Of a stretch of 64,000 nucleotides of DNA, positions 16,563 through 24,876 are shown in pieces. Source of the DNA: Cyclobacteriaceae bacterium. GTDB taxonomy: Bacteria > Bacteroidota > Bacteroidia > Cytophagales > Cyclobacteriaceae. A model generated the notes under the pieces. The model was not told where the DNA came from. It made no database searches and worked only from the letters and a program-made list of their open reading frames with translations. Every line of letters starts with the position of its first letter. Position 1 is the first letter of the stretch. The stretch covers positions 1-64,000 of the forward strand of contig CANGYY010000002.1 of NCBI GenBank assembly GCA_947458585.1. Direction: 5' to 3'. The position numbers and the translations under genes are program-made.

Positions 16563-17978
16563 ATGAAAAAAATCTTTTTGTTCCTGTTTGCTTTTTGGAT
16601 TAGCGGCTATTCAATAGCCCAATCGGATTCGCATAATCTTGTTGTTCAATCTTTCCAACTTCATTTTAATGAAGGAAGATACGAACTAATTTTTGAGAAT
16701 TTTTCTCAAGAAATGAAACAAGCCCTACCCCTTGAAGGCACGAAACAATTCCTAAGCGATTTAAAAAATCAGGCAGGGAAAATAGACCGCTTAGAATTTT
16801 TAAACTTCCAACAAGGGACCTACGCTGTTTATAAAACAAAATTTGAAAGGGCTATTTTGGCAATCAATATTTCACTTGATAATCAAAATAAAATCAATGG
16901 GCTATTCATCAAGCCATATGAAAACTCCACACAAACAGGAAAAAAAACGCTTGATGAATTAGATGGATACCCTGAGGAAATTCGTTCTATCATTTTTGGA
17001 AAAACGAAGGACTTACCTAACCAAGCCCGACTTTCCATAGCCATCATAGAAAATGGAGAAGTCAAAAATTACGGTGTAAAAAAGATTGAGGACAAAATAC
17101 TGCCGGATGAAAATCATACAAATCTTTTTGAGATTGGATCCATCACAAAAGTCTTTACATCCAGTGTATTGGCATCTCTTGTACTCAAAAATCAACTTGG
17201 ATTGAAAGATGAAATAAACCCATATTTCGACTTCCAATTTAAAAATGGGGAGAAAATAACCTTTGAAAGCCTAAGTAACCATACTTCAGGCTTACCTAGA
17301 TTGCCTGAAAATTTAGACCTCTCAATAGCTGAGAACCCTTATAAAAACTACCGGGAAAAAGAACTGGAAGAGTATTTAAGAAATTTGATTGATCAAAAAA
17401 AAGAAACCTACGGTAAATACGCTTATTCAAATCTTGGGGCTGGTCTGCTTGGATACACCCTAGGCTTGTCTCAAAATACTAGTTTTCAAGTCCTGCTACA
17501 AAAAGAAATTTTTGACAAATACGGCATGAACCAATCGTATACTAGTTCTGAGAATTTAGGAGATCTCCTTGTAAAAGGATTGAACTATGATGGTAATGAT
17601 GCCGCAAATTGGGATTTTGATGTATTGTTTGGCGGAGGCGGAATTATTTCTTCGACTCAAGACCTAGCAAAATTTGCTTTAGCTCAATTTAATCCTTCTA
17701 ATTTAGAACTTGAACTGACCAGACAGCCTACCCACATGATTAACGAAAATTCCGCAATTGGCTTAGGGTGGCATATTCAAACGTCAAAAAATAAAATCAA
17801 TACCTATTGGCACAACGGGGGAACAGGCGGATATTCTTCTTGTATCGTCTTGAATGTGGATCAGGAAGACGCAGTAATCGTATTATCCAATGTCTCTGGG
17901 ATTAATCAAATAATTGATGAATTAACCTTTGAGCTTTTAGGGATTATCAGAAATAATACTTCATCAAATCCCAACTAA
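16563..17978 (+). CDS. Exported serine hydrolase, beta-lactamase/PBP4* family
   Basis: The 471-residue product has a signal peptide (IFLFLFAFWISGYSIA) and an N-terminal DUF3887-like domain (about residues 25-120, beginning VQSFQLHFNEGRYELIF). A class C beta-lactamase-type serine hydrolase domain follows. The catalytic motifs are S193-I-T-K196, Y288-S-N290 and H417-N-G-G-T421, the last replacing KTG as in esterase and peptidase members. It is probably a periplasmic peptidase or esterase rather than a resistance enzyme. Its codons are visibly more AT-rich than those of the flanking genes, suggesting recent acquisition. It stands alone, with a weak hairpin at about 17987-18015 after the stop. 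Confidence 0.9.
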   Translation: MKKIFLFLFAFWISGYSIAQSDSHNLVVQSFQLHFNEGRYELIFENFSQEMKQALPLEGTKQFLSDLKNQAGKIDRLEFLNFQQGTYAVYKTKFERAILAINISLDNQNKINGLFIKPYENSTQTGKKTLDELDGYPEEIRSIIFGKTKDLPNQARLSIAIIENGEVKNYGVKKIEDKILPDENHTNLFEIGSITKVFTSSVLASLVLKNQLGLKDEINPYFDFQFKNGEKITFESLSNHTSGLPRLPENLDLSIAENPYKNYREKELEEYLRNLIDQKKETYGKYAYSNLGAGLLGYTLGLSQNTSFQVLLQKEIFDKYGMNQSYTSSENLGDLLVKGLNYDGNDAANWDFDVLFGGGGIISSTQDLAKFALAQFNPSNLELELTRQPTHMINENSAIGLGWHIQTSKNKINTYWHNGGTGGYSSCIVLNVDQEDAVIVLSNVSGINQIIDELTFELLGIIRNNTSSNPN

Positions 17979-18081
17979 ACAGAAAGAGCCCGGTTGTTTA
18001 CCGAACTCTTTCACAGATTACATCTTATTCTTACATCGTCAATTTTATGGAGGTTGCTAATTTTTTGTATTGATGAAATTC

Positions 18082-19791
18082 TTAAGAATCAATAAGATCA
18101 ACGAGTAGGCTTTCTCCCTCCTTGGTGACTTTCACGAGGCCTTTTTGGGTCAATCCCTTGATGGAGATGTCCCATTTTTTACCACTCAAGCCAGTTTCCG
18201 CCTTCAAGTCAGGTAAAGAAGCAGGGTGCTTGGCTTTCAAGAGTTCGACGATGATTTTCTCCTCCTCCGTCAATTCCACAGCCTTCTTCTCAGGGCGCAT
18301 TTGAGGGAAGAACAACACTTCTTGGATGGTTGAATTGTCGGTAAGCAACATGGTCAATCGGTCAATACCGATGCCTAAACCGGAAGTAGGTGGCATGCCG
18401 TATTCTAGGGAACGAAGGAAATCCTCGTCCATGGCCATTGCCTCATCATCCCCTCTAGCCGCAAGTTTGAGTTGCTCCTCAAATCGCTCGCGCTGATCGA
18501 TCGGGTCGTTGAGTTCCGAATAGGCATTCGCAATTTCTTTTCCATTGACAAAAAGTTCGAAGCGCTCTACCAATCCTGGTTTGCTTCGGTGCTTCTTTGC
18601 TAGTGGCGTCATCTCTATCGGGTAATCCGTGATGTAGGTTGGCTGAATCAAGTTGGACTCTACCTTGGCGCCAAAAATCTCATCGATCAATTTGCCTTTG
18701 CCCATAGACGCATCCACTTCGATGCCCAATTTGGCACATACTTCACGCAAACCTTGTTCATCCAATTCGCTGACATCGATGCCTGCATACTCTTTGATGG
18801 AATCAAACATGGTCAATCGACGGTAAGGGCCCGCAAAATCGATCGTCTTGCCTCCTACCTGTACCGCAGTTACTCCATGTATGGTCTGGGTCACTTTTTC
18901 TAGCAACTCCTCCACCATCTCCATCATCCAGATGTAATCCTTGTAGGCTACGTAGATCTCCATGGAGGTAAACTCTGGGTTGTGCGTACGGTCCATGCCT
19001 TCGTTGCGGAACATCTTGCCAAACTCATACACGCCATCAAAACCACCCACGATCAATCGTTTGAGGTAGAGTTCATTGGCAATGCGCAAGTAAAGTGGCA
19101 TGTCCAGCGTATTGTGGTGAGTCTGGAAAGGACGCGCTGCCGCTCCCCCATGCACCGCCTGTAAGATCGGCGTCTCCACCTCTAGCCAACCATGATCGTC
19201 AAAATAGCGACGCATGTTGGATATAATTTTGGAGCGGGTGACAAAGGTTTTTTTCACCTCTGGATTTACGGTAAGGTCCACATAGCGCTGTCTGTAGCGC
19301 TGCTCAGGATCGGTAAATCCATCGAAAACAGTTCCATCCTCGTCTCTTTTTACAATTGGAAGCGGCTTCACTGCTTTGGACAATACAGTCAGATGGGTCA
19401 CATGGAGTGAGATCTCGCCTGTTTGGGTGGTGAAAATGTATCCTCTCACCCCAATGAAATCCCCAATGCCCAGCAATTTTTTGAAAACTGTATTGTAAAA
19501 ATCAGGATTTTCAGGCGTGCTGATGTCGTCTCTGCGCACATAGATCTGCAACCTACCAGTGGCATCTTGGATCTCTGCAAAGGAGGCGGAACCCATAATT
19601 CTACGACTCATCAACCGACCTGCTATGGAAATATCCTTGTAGTCCGTTTTGTTATTCTCGTAATTGGCATGAATATCGGCCGCATTGGCATTGATCACAA
19701 AAGACTCCGCAGGATAGGGATTGATGCCAAGGGAATAGAGTTCCTCTCGGTCTTTTCTTCGTTCCAGTTCCTGTTCGCTCAATAGTTGCAT
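18082..19791 (-). CDS. lysS: Lysyl-tRNA synthetase, class II, with C-terminal extension
   Basis: LysS charges tRNA-Lys. The N-terminal OB-fold anticodon domain (about residues 50-150) is followed by the class II core: motif 1 in [18 protein letters not shown], motif 2 in [18 protein letters not shown] and motif 3 in [14 protein letters not shown]. The protein is 569 residues, about 65 longer than most bacterial LysRS. The extra part after PQMRPEKK ([18 protein letters not shown], then [19 protein letters not shown]) looks like a winged-helix domain. This extension is, to my recollection, usual in Bacteroidota. The gene follows proline dehydrogenase by 37 bases. Confidence 0.97.
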   Translation of the reverse strand: MQLLSEQELERRKDREELYSLGINPYPAESFVINANAADIHANYENNKTDYKDISIAGRLMSRRIMGSASFAEIQDATGRLQIYVRRDDISTPENPDFYNTVFKKLLGIGDFIGVRGYIFTTQTGEISLHVTHLTVLSKAVKPLPIVKRDEDGTVFDGFTDPEQRYRQRYVDLTVNPEVKKTFVTRSKIISNMRRYFDDHGWLEVETPILQAVHGGAAARPFQTHHNTLDMPLYLRIANELYLKRLIVGGFDGVYEFGKMFRNEGMDRTHNPEFTSMEIYVAYKDYIWMMEMVEELLEKVTQTIHGVTAVQVGGKTIDFAGPYRRLTMFDSIKEYAGIDVSELDEQGLREVCAKLGIEVDASMGKGKLIDEIFGAKVESNLIQPTYITDYPIEMTPLAKKHRSKPGLVERFELFVNGKEIANAYSELNDPIDQRERFEEQLKLAARGDDEAMAMDEDFLRSLEYGMPPTSGLGIGIDRLTMLLTDNSTIQEVLFFPQMRPEKKAVELTEEEKIIVELLKAKHPASLPDLKAETGLSGKKWDISIKGLTQKGLVKVTKEGESLLVDLIDS

Positions 19792-19828
19792 GATGATGGT
19801 TGGTCTATTTATTCGTTTCTATTTTCTA

Positions 19829-21013
19829 TTATCCGAGCCTTCTTCGCTTCATTTCTTTTTTTACCAATTCAAACTCCCGGCTGCTTTGGCCTGCTATGGA
19901 GGAGTTTTCTGCTGCTCTTCGACTGAGGTAAGGCATCACCTTTTCCACCGGACCGTAAGGCACATACTTCACTACCCGATAGCCTGCACTCGCCAAGTTA
20001 TAGGAAATCGAATCACTCATTCCGTATAGTTGCGAAAAGTATACCAAATCTGACTTTGGATCGATTTGGTACTGATCCATCAATTCGGTAAGCGTAAGTG
20101 TACTCTTCTCGTTGTGTGTAGCGCACACCAAATGAATTCCTTCTTGGGCCGAGTAGGCGATCGCCAAATCGTAATCCCGATCTGTTGCTTCCTTGTTGGG
20201 CTGGATCGGATCTAGGTACCCTTCCGCATTAGCGCGTGCACGTTCTTTTTCCATATAGGCCCCACGTACAGGCTTTGCCCCTAATAAATAGCCCTGTTCT
20301 TTAGCCACCTGCTGGGCTTTCTTCATACGCTCCAAGGAATCATGGCGATACATCTGATAGGTATTGTAGACGACGCAGCGCTCTTTATTGTAAATAGCCA
20401 TGGCCCGGTAAGCCATGTCGTCAATGACATCTTGAAACCAACTTTCCTCGGCATCCACCAAGATTTTCAAACCAAGATCATGCGCAGTTTTGCAAAGTCG
20501 GTCCACTCGATTTTCAAGTCGAGCCAAAGCTTCCTGTTCATCAGGAGTCAAGGCCTGCTTGGCTTGAATTTTTTCCAAAATATGGTAATCACCCAATCCG
20601 GTAACTTTAAACACCCCAAAAGGCATGTAGTCCGTCTTGGCAGATTCTACTAATGTTTGGTAAATTTCTTCTGTTGTGGCATCAAAACTCGCTTCATCCC
20701 CTTTTCCTTCTACCGACAAGTCCAAAATGGAATGTACTCCATAGTTGGCTAAAAGTTGACAAGCTATTATACTTTCCTTGATCGTTTCTCCTCCACAAAA
20801 ATGCCCAAACATGGTTTTTTTAAGGACACCCTTGATCGGTAAGTGAAGTTGAAAAGACAGGTTTGCTAGCTTTATTCCAAGGTTTGAGAGCCAATTTTTA
20901 TTGAGGGTGGCAAAAATCAGATACATCTTTCGAAGTTCTGCATTACTCTTGGAAGCAAAGGCTACTTCCAAATTCTCAAAAGAAATCGTGGGTTTGACGG
21001 GCATAGCGCGCAT
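19829..21013 (-). CDS. Proline dehydrogenase (monofunctional)
   Basis: This flavoprotein oxidises proline to pyrroline-5-carboxylate. The 394-residue length fits the monofunctional class. Barrel signatures are visible: FGHFCGGETI, YGVHSILDLSVEGK, VKVTGLG-type strand FGVFKVTGLGDY, LKILVDAEESWFQ with catalytic and FAD-contacting residues, the YNTYQMYRHD segment, LGAKPVRGAYMEKERARA and the terminal RVVKYVPYGPVEKVMPYLSRR with substrate-binding Arg pair. The start could be ATG 21013 or, three codons later, ATG 21004. It is the first gene of a proline dehydrogenase-lysS unit, with a -7 element only nine bases upstream. Confidence 0.95.
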   Translation of the reverse strand: MRAMPVKPTISFENLEVAFASKSNAELRKMYLIFATLNKNWLSNLGIKLANLSFQLHLPIKGVLKKTMFGHFCGGETIKESIIACQLLANYGVHSILDLSVEGKGDEASFDATTEEIYQTLVESAKTDYMPFGVFKVTGLGDYHILEKIQAKQALTPDEQEALARLENRVDRLCKTAHDLGLKILVDAEESWFQDVIDDMAYRAMAIYNKERCVVYNTYQMYRHDSLERMKKAQQVAKEQGYLLGAKPVRGAYMEKERARANAEGYLDPIQPNKEATDRDYDLAIAYSAQEGIHLVCATHNEKSTLTLTELMDQYQIDPKSDLVYFSQLYGMSDSISYNLASAGYRVVKYVPYGPVEKVMPYLSRRAAENSSIAGQSSREFELVKKEMKRRRLG

Positions 21014-21022
21014 TTAACGGGG

Positions 21023-21030
21023 CAAATATA
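21023..21030 (-). promoter_or_regulatory. Bacteroidota-type -7 element of proline dehydrogenase
   Basis: The minus strand reads TATATTTG, an exact match, ending nine bases before the first ATG (21013). If functional, the 5' leader is only a few bases, or translation begins at the second ATG (21004). Confidence 0.55.
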
Positions 21031-21138
21031 GTAGAAAAACAGCGACCCTTAGGTTTTGTTTGGGATTTCGATCTAGGAAAAAGATTGGATTTTTTACCTT
21101 CAAGGAAACTTTGGAGGCTTACCCATGGTTTCTCCCGC

Positions 21139-22224
21139 ATGAACCCAAGTATCAAACAACTTTTCCCCTTCCTGAAGGACTCCCAACTGGGAACTCCCTT
21201 CCTCATTGCTGGACCATGCAGTGTGGAAACCCCCGAGCAATTGGATTCCACAGTAAGCCAATTGGCGGCAAATGGAGTATCCCTCATCCGGGCAGGAGTC
21301 TGGAAGCCTCGAACGCGTCCCAATGGCTTTGAAGGTCTGGGAAGCCTAGCATTGCCTTGGCTTCAGGAAGCAAAGAAAAAGTACGGGGTAAAGGTGGCGG
21401 TAGAGGTTGCGACCGCCTACCATGTGGAGGAGGCGCTCAAGGCTGAAATGGACGTACTTTGGATCGGGGCACGCTCCACTGTCAATCCATTTACCGTGAC
21501 CGAGATTGCAGAAAGTTTACAGGGTGTAGACATTCCTGTTTTGGTCAAAAACCCCATCAATCCCGATTTGGGACTTTGGCTTGGTGCGATTGAGCGATTG
21601 GAGCAAGTAGGTTTGTCCAAAATAGGAGCCATACACCGAGGATTTTCGAATTTCAGAGATACGGTACACCGAAATTCTCCCATGTGGGAATTGCCGATTG
21701 AATTTAGGACCCTTCGCCCCGAACTGGTCCTGATCAATGACCCCAGCCATATCTCTGGGAAGCGCTCCTTAGTAAAGGGCATCGCACAGCATGCTTTAGA
21801 CCTCAACTTTGATGGCTTGATGATTGAATCCCATACCAATCCTGATGCTGCTTGGACCGATGCGGCCCAGCAACTAAGCCCAGCAGATTTGAACCATCTG
21901 ATGCGTGAATTGGTATCGAGAAATGGAGAATTCAAGCCTCAAAATGGGCAAAATCCATTGGATGAGATTCGACAACAAATTGATGAAGTAGACCGGGCTC
22001 TCCTTGAGGTATTGAGCAGAAGGATGCACTTGGTTGAAAAAATTGGGACGTACAAAAAGGAAAACAATGTAGCCGCCTTTCAATTGGAGCGTTGGCAAGA
22101 AATCTTGAATAGCCGACCCAATTGGGCAAAAGCCTTTCAGTTAAATCCGGATGTTGTGACGGAACTGTTCCGGATCATTCACCAAGAATCCATCCGGAAG
22201 CAAACGGAGTGGATAGATGAATAA
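21139..22224 (+). CDS. Bifunctional DAHP synthase / chorismate mutase, first copy
   Basis: The N-terminal domain (to about residue 260) is a type I-beta-like 3-deoxy-7-phosphoheptulonate synthase that condenses PEP and erythrose 4-phosphate. Motifs are IAGPCSVETPEQ, RAGVWKPRTRPNGFEGLG, VLVKNPINPDLGLWLGA, AIHRGFS and LINDPSHISGKR. An AroQ-type chorismate mutase domain follows (about 272-361; PLDEIRQQIDEVDRALLEVL). ATG 21139 gives the best start (MNPSIKQLFPFL); the frame is open 18 codons further. A clearly diverged paralogue of the same architecture lies at 22643-23740. This copy is outside the attenuator and may have different regulation or feedback response. Confidence 0.93.
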   Translation: MNPSIKQLFPFLKDSQLGTPFLIAGPCSVETPEQLDSTVSQLAANGVSLIRAGVWKPRTRPNGFEGLGSLALPWLQEAKKKYGVKVAVEVATAYHVEEALKAEMDVLWIGARSTVNPFTVTEIAESLQGVDIPVLVKNPINPDLGLWLGAIERLEQVGLSKIGAIHRGFSNFRDTVHRNSPMWELPIEFRTLRPELVLINDPSHISGKRSLVKGIAQHALDLNFDGLMIESHTNPDAAWTDAAQQLSPADLNHLMRELVSRNGEFKPQNGQNPLDEIRQQIDEVDRALLEVLSRRMHLVEKIGTYKKENNVAAFQLERWQEILNSRPNWAKAFQLNPDVVTELFRIIHQESIRKQTEWIDE

Positions 22225-22439
22225 GTCCTAGAAGGAGCCCAAACCTAATTGAAGTTTGTATTCTTGGAAAGAACCTGTAGAAGAGTCTTGTTAAAAAAAA
22301 TAAATGGGAACTATTATTCCTAATTATAGAATAAAAACAGAATTTTATTTTAAATACAGAGTTTCATTCCTGTCAAATTAGAATTAATTAAAAGTTAGCC
22401 TCGATTTATTGAAGAAATGACAATAGTATTGGGTTTAAA

Positions 22440-22447
22440 TAATTTTG
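22440..22447 (+). promoter_or_regulatory. Candidate -7 element of the Phe/Tyr attenuated operon
   Basis: TAATTTTG is an exact TAnnTTTG match, 31 bases before the leader-peptide ATG at 22479. The surrounding 200 bases are strongly AT-rich. I find no good TTG at the -33 spacing, so promoter strength or an activator is open. Confidence 0.6.
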
Positions 22448-22478
22448 TTTTTAAGAAATAGCGGTTTACATTTACAAC

Positions 22479-22574
22479 ATGTTCATCACAGCAGCGATCT
22501 ATTTTACTTTCTTTTACTTTTACTTTCGACCTGAAAATCGAATCGGAGCTGTGTATTGTCTAGCCAAAAACTAA
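22479..22574 (+). CDS. Phe/Tyr leader peptide (31 residues) of the attenuator
   Basis: A 31-codon frame begins at ATG 22479 and ends TAA 22572-22574. It holds six Phe and four Tyr codons, nine of the ten within codons 2-16. The core at codons 8-16 reads YFTFFYFYF, which is far beyond chance. No Trp codon is present, matching an operon that makes Phe and Tyr. Codons 21-24 (R-I-G-A, CGAATCGGAGCT) are at the same time the antiterminator strand that pairs with the terminator. A ribosome short of charged tRNA-Phe or tRNA-Tyr would stall at 22500-22526. The peptide itself is probably without function. The layout matches E. coli pheL, but the sequence is unrelated. Confidence 0.85.
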   Translation: MFITAAIYFTFFYFYFRPENRIGAVYCLAKN

Positions 22575-22617
22575 AAACAAATAATCATCACAAAGCCCGA
22601 TTCGAAAGAGTCGGGCT
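22490..22617 (+). promoter_or_regulatory. Ribosome-mediated transcription attenuator (segments 1-4)
   Basis: Four mutually exclusive RNA segments are visible. Segment 1 (22490-22498, AGCAGCGAT) can pair with segment 2 in 7 of 9 positions. Segment 2 (22539-22550, CGAATCGGAGCT) pairs with segment 3 (22594-22604, AGCCCGATTCG) in 11 base pairs with one bulged A; this is the antiterminator. Segment 3 also pairs with segment 4 (22608-22617, GAGTCGGGCT) to form the terminator. Stalling on the Phe/Tyr codons at 22500-22526 would cover segment 1 and free segment 2, so 2:3 forms and the operon is read. Smooth translation lets 1:2 and 3:4 form and stops transcription. Confidence 0.85.
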
Positions 22618-22623
22618 TTTTTT
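22594..22623 (+). terminator. Intrinsic terminator of the Phe/Tyr attenuator
   Basis: A 10-bp stem (AGCCCGATTC with GAGTCGGGCT, one G-U pair) closes a GAAA-type loop and is followed by seven T residues to 22623. It stands between the leader peptide and the DAHP synthase ATG at 22643, not after a gene, which is the mark of an attenuator rather than an end-of-operon terminator. Confidence 0.9.
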
Positions 22624-22642
22624 ATTTAAACCCTTCAATCCC

Positions 22643-23740
22643 ATGAAGCCACACAAACAAATCAAAGACTGGGGACTTGGCCTTAGCAACCCAATGATCA
22701 TCGGAGGTCCTTGTTCCGCCGAAACACCAGAGCAGATCACTCAAATCTGCACCGAAATGAAGGATGCCCAAATCATTCCTCAGGTATTTCGCGCAGGTAT
22801 CTGGAAACCACGGACGCGACCAGGTTCTTTTGAAGGCGTTGGAGAGGAAGGTTTGAAGTGGATGGAGATTGTGCGCAATGAGCTCAATATCCCAATTACC
22901 GTGGAGGTTGGCAATGCTGCACACGTAGAAATGGCCCTGAAAAACCAAATCGAAATCCTTTGGATCGGTGCTCGCACCACGGTCAACCCCTTTGCTGTTC
23001 AGGAAATTGCAGAAGCACTACGGGGGGTAGACATCCCCGTCATGATCAAAAACCCCATGAATCCAGACCTAGAGCTTTGGATGGGGGCCTTGGAACGCAT
23101 GTATGCCGTAGGCATTACCAAACTGGCAGCCATTCACCGAGGATTTTCGGATGCTTATGACAAGCGTTACCGCAATAAGCCCAACTGGTCGATGCCCATT
23201 CACTTGAAGCGTGAGTGGACTGGTATGGAAGTGATCAACGACCCTTCACACATTGTGGGACGCAGAGATGGATTGCTAGAAGTAGCACAAAGCGCCATGA
23301 ATTTCGGTTTGGATGGCTTAATGATCGAAACCCACCACGATCCTGACCAAGCTTGGTCCGATGCCAAGCAGCAGGTAACCCCACGTCGCTTAAAGGAAAT
23401 GATTGATTCGATCGAATTCAAGCAGTCCTTGGAAAATACGCAGCCCAACGAGAAACTATTTGATCTCCGCCGCGCCATAGACCATTTGGATGACCAGCTT
23501 CTTAACATCTTACAAGAACGCTTTTCTTTAGTAGACCAAGTAGGTGCGCACAAACGAGAACACAACCTGACCGTATTTCAATCTGACCGATGGAAAGAGG
23601 TGATGGATTCCCGCACCGAAAAAGGAGTAAAAAAACAACTCAGCGAAAAATTCATGAAAGAGTTGCTCTATTGCATCCATGAGGAGTCTGTAAAGCGCCA
23701 AGAAAGACAGCTCCGAGAAGCAGATCCAATTAAAAAATAA
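22643..23740 (+). CDS. Bifunctional DAHP synthase / chorismate mutase, attenuated copy
   Basis: The 365-residue enzyme repeats the architecture of the gene at 21139. The DAHP synthase domain shows IIGGPCSAETPEQI, RAGIWKPRTRPGSFEGVG, VMIKNPMNPDLELWMGA, AIHRGFSDAYDKRYRNKPNW in part, and VINDPSHIVGRRDG. An AroQ chorismate mutase domain follows from about residue 269 (LFDLRRAIDHLDDQLLNIL). It catalyses the first step of the shikimate pathway and the conversion of chorismate to prephenate. ATG 22643 lies 20 bases after the attenuator T-tract; the frame is open 29 codons upstream, but that extension would run through the terminator hairpin. It is the first enzyme gene of the operon continuing to tyrA. 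Confidence 0.95.
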   Translation: MKPHKQIKDWGLGLSNPMIIGGPCSAETPEQITQICTEMKDAQIIPQVFRAGIWKPRTRPGSFEGVGEEGLKWMEIVRNELNIPITVEVGNAAHVEMALKNQIEILWIGARTTVNPFAVQEIAEALRGVDIPVMIKNPMNPDLELWMGALERMYAVGITKLAAIHRGFSDAYDKRYRNKPNWSMPIHLKREWTGMEVINDPSHIVGRRDGLLEVAQSAMNFGLDGLMIETHHDPDQAWSDAKQQVTPRRLKEMIDSIEFKQSLENTQPNEKLFDLRRAIDHLDDQLLNILQERFSLVDQVGAHKREHNLTVFQSDRWKEVMDSRTEKGVKKQLSEKFMKELLYCIHEESVKRQERQLREADPIKK

Positions 23741-23814
23741 ACAGAAACCTCTCCCTGCTATTCCAAGGATAGTAGGAAGGTTTACTACCTTTAACTCCTA
23801 GACCAAAGCGATCT

Positions 23815-24858
23815 GTGGAAACGGTACACTTCACAACTGACATTTGCAGTACCTTGAAAGAGGTGTTGCATGCACGCAACTATTCCAAATTGGTAGTGCT
23901 CACAGATGTGAACACCCAGCAGCATTGCCTTCCCTTGATTCAAGAAGTGCTTCCTTCTGACGCGGTGCTGATTACGGCACCTGCAGGGGAACAGTTCAAA
24001 ACATTGGAAACCTGCGCTACCATTTGGACCCAATTGACCGAATCGGTGCTGGACAGGCAAGCCCTGATGCTCAATTTAGGAGGTGGTGTAATTGGTGACA
24101 TGGGTGGATTTTGTGCCAGCGTCTACAAAAGAGGGATTCCCTTCATCACGATACCCACTACCCTACTCTCCCAAGTAGATGCCAGTGTGGGAGGTAAGTT
24201 GGGCATTGATTTTATGGGGTTAAAAAACCACCTAGGAGTATTCCAATTGCCAGAAACCGTACTCATTGACCCTAAATTTCTAGAGACGCTACCCCAGCGT
24301 GAGCTTCGCTCTGGATATGCTGAGGTACTCAAACATGGACTCATTCGTGATCTCGCCTTTTTCAGATCTCTACCCAGCAACCATTGGGAAAAACAAGACT
24401 GGGCGCGGGTTATTCGGCATTCGGTAGACATCAAAAAAGCAGTGGTAGAAGTAGATCCCAAAGAAGCTGGGGTGCGGAAAATCTTAAATTTCGGCCACAG
24501 CATTGGGCATGCCGTAGAATCCTTCTACTTAAACAGTCAAGAGCCCTTGCTCCATGGAGAAGCCATTGCATTAGGTATGATTACTGAAGGTTTTTTATCC
24601 TTCCAAAAAATCGGATTGAGCTTTGAGGAATTGAATGAACTTAGTACCAAGATGCTCACTATTTTCGGTAAGGTGAATTTAGATCCCAAAGATCTGGATG
24701 CCATTATAGACCTATGTGCTCAAGATAAAAAGAACGAAAGGACTACTCAACTGTTCACCTTACTCCCTTCCCTTGGAGACTGCAACTACAACATCCCGGT
24801 GACCCGAGAGGAAATCAAGCAGGCCATGCACTATTACCAGCAACTGCCTCAGGCCTAA
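23815..24858 (+). CDS. aroB: 3-dehydroquinate synthase
   Basis: AroB closes DAHP to 3-dehydroquinate using NAD and a divalent metal. The 347-residue product shows the NAD-binding GGGVIGDMGGFCASVYKRG region near residues 89-107 and IPTTLLSQVDASVGGKLGI with catalytic Lys. Metal ligands appear in LRSGYAEVLKHGLI, ILNFGHSIGHAVES (His-x3-His) and LLHGEAIALGM. The start is a GTG (23815), 74 bases after the preceding stop. The gap holds a short hairpin (about 23757-23780) with no T run, so read-through is expected. Second enzyme of the Phe/Tyr operon. Confidence 0.96.
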   Translation: METVHFTTDICSTLKEVLHARNYSKLVVLTDVNTQQHCLPLIQEVLPSDAVLITAPAGEQFKTLETCATIWTQLTESVLDRQALMLNLGGGVIGDMGGFCASVYKRGIPFITIPTTLLSQVDASVGGKLGIDFMGLKNHLGVFQLPETVLIDPKFLETLPQRELRSGYAEVLKHGLIRDLAFFRSLPSNHWEKQDWARVIRHSVDIKKAVVEVDPKEAGVRKILNFGHSIGHAVESFYLNSQEPLLHGEAIALGMITEGFLSFQKIGLSFEELNELSTKMLTIFGKVNLDPKDLDAIIDLCAQDKKNERTTQLFTLLPSLGDCNYNIPVTREEIKQAMHYYQQLPQA

Positions 24859-24876
24859 CCTTAGCCATTTTAACGC

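Noticed and set aside
17979-18030. Terminator after the serine hydrolase gene
   Set aside because: AAAGAGCCCGGT/ACCGAACTCTTT pairs only with a 2x2 internal mismatch and lacks a T run; too weak to list as a terminator.
21139-23740. Recent exact duplication or assembly artefact of the DAHP synthase gene
   Set aside because: The two copies differ throughout in sequence, start context and flanking DNA, so they are real, diverged paralogues.
23750-23790. Terminator between the DAHP synthase and aroB genes
   Set aside because: A 7-bp hairpin (CTGCTAT/ATAGTAG) exists but has no T run, so it would not be expected to stop transcription of the operon.
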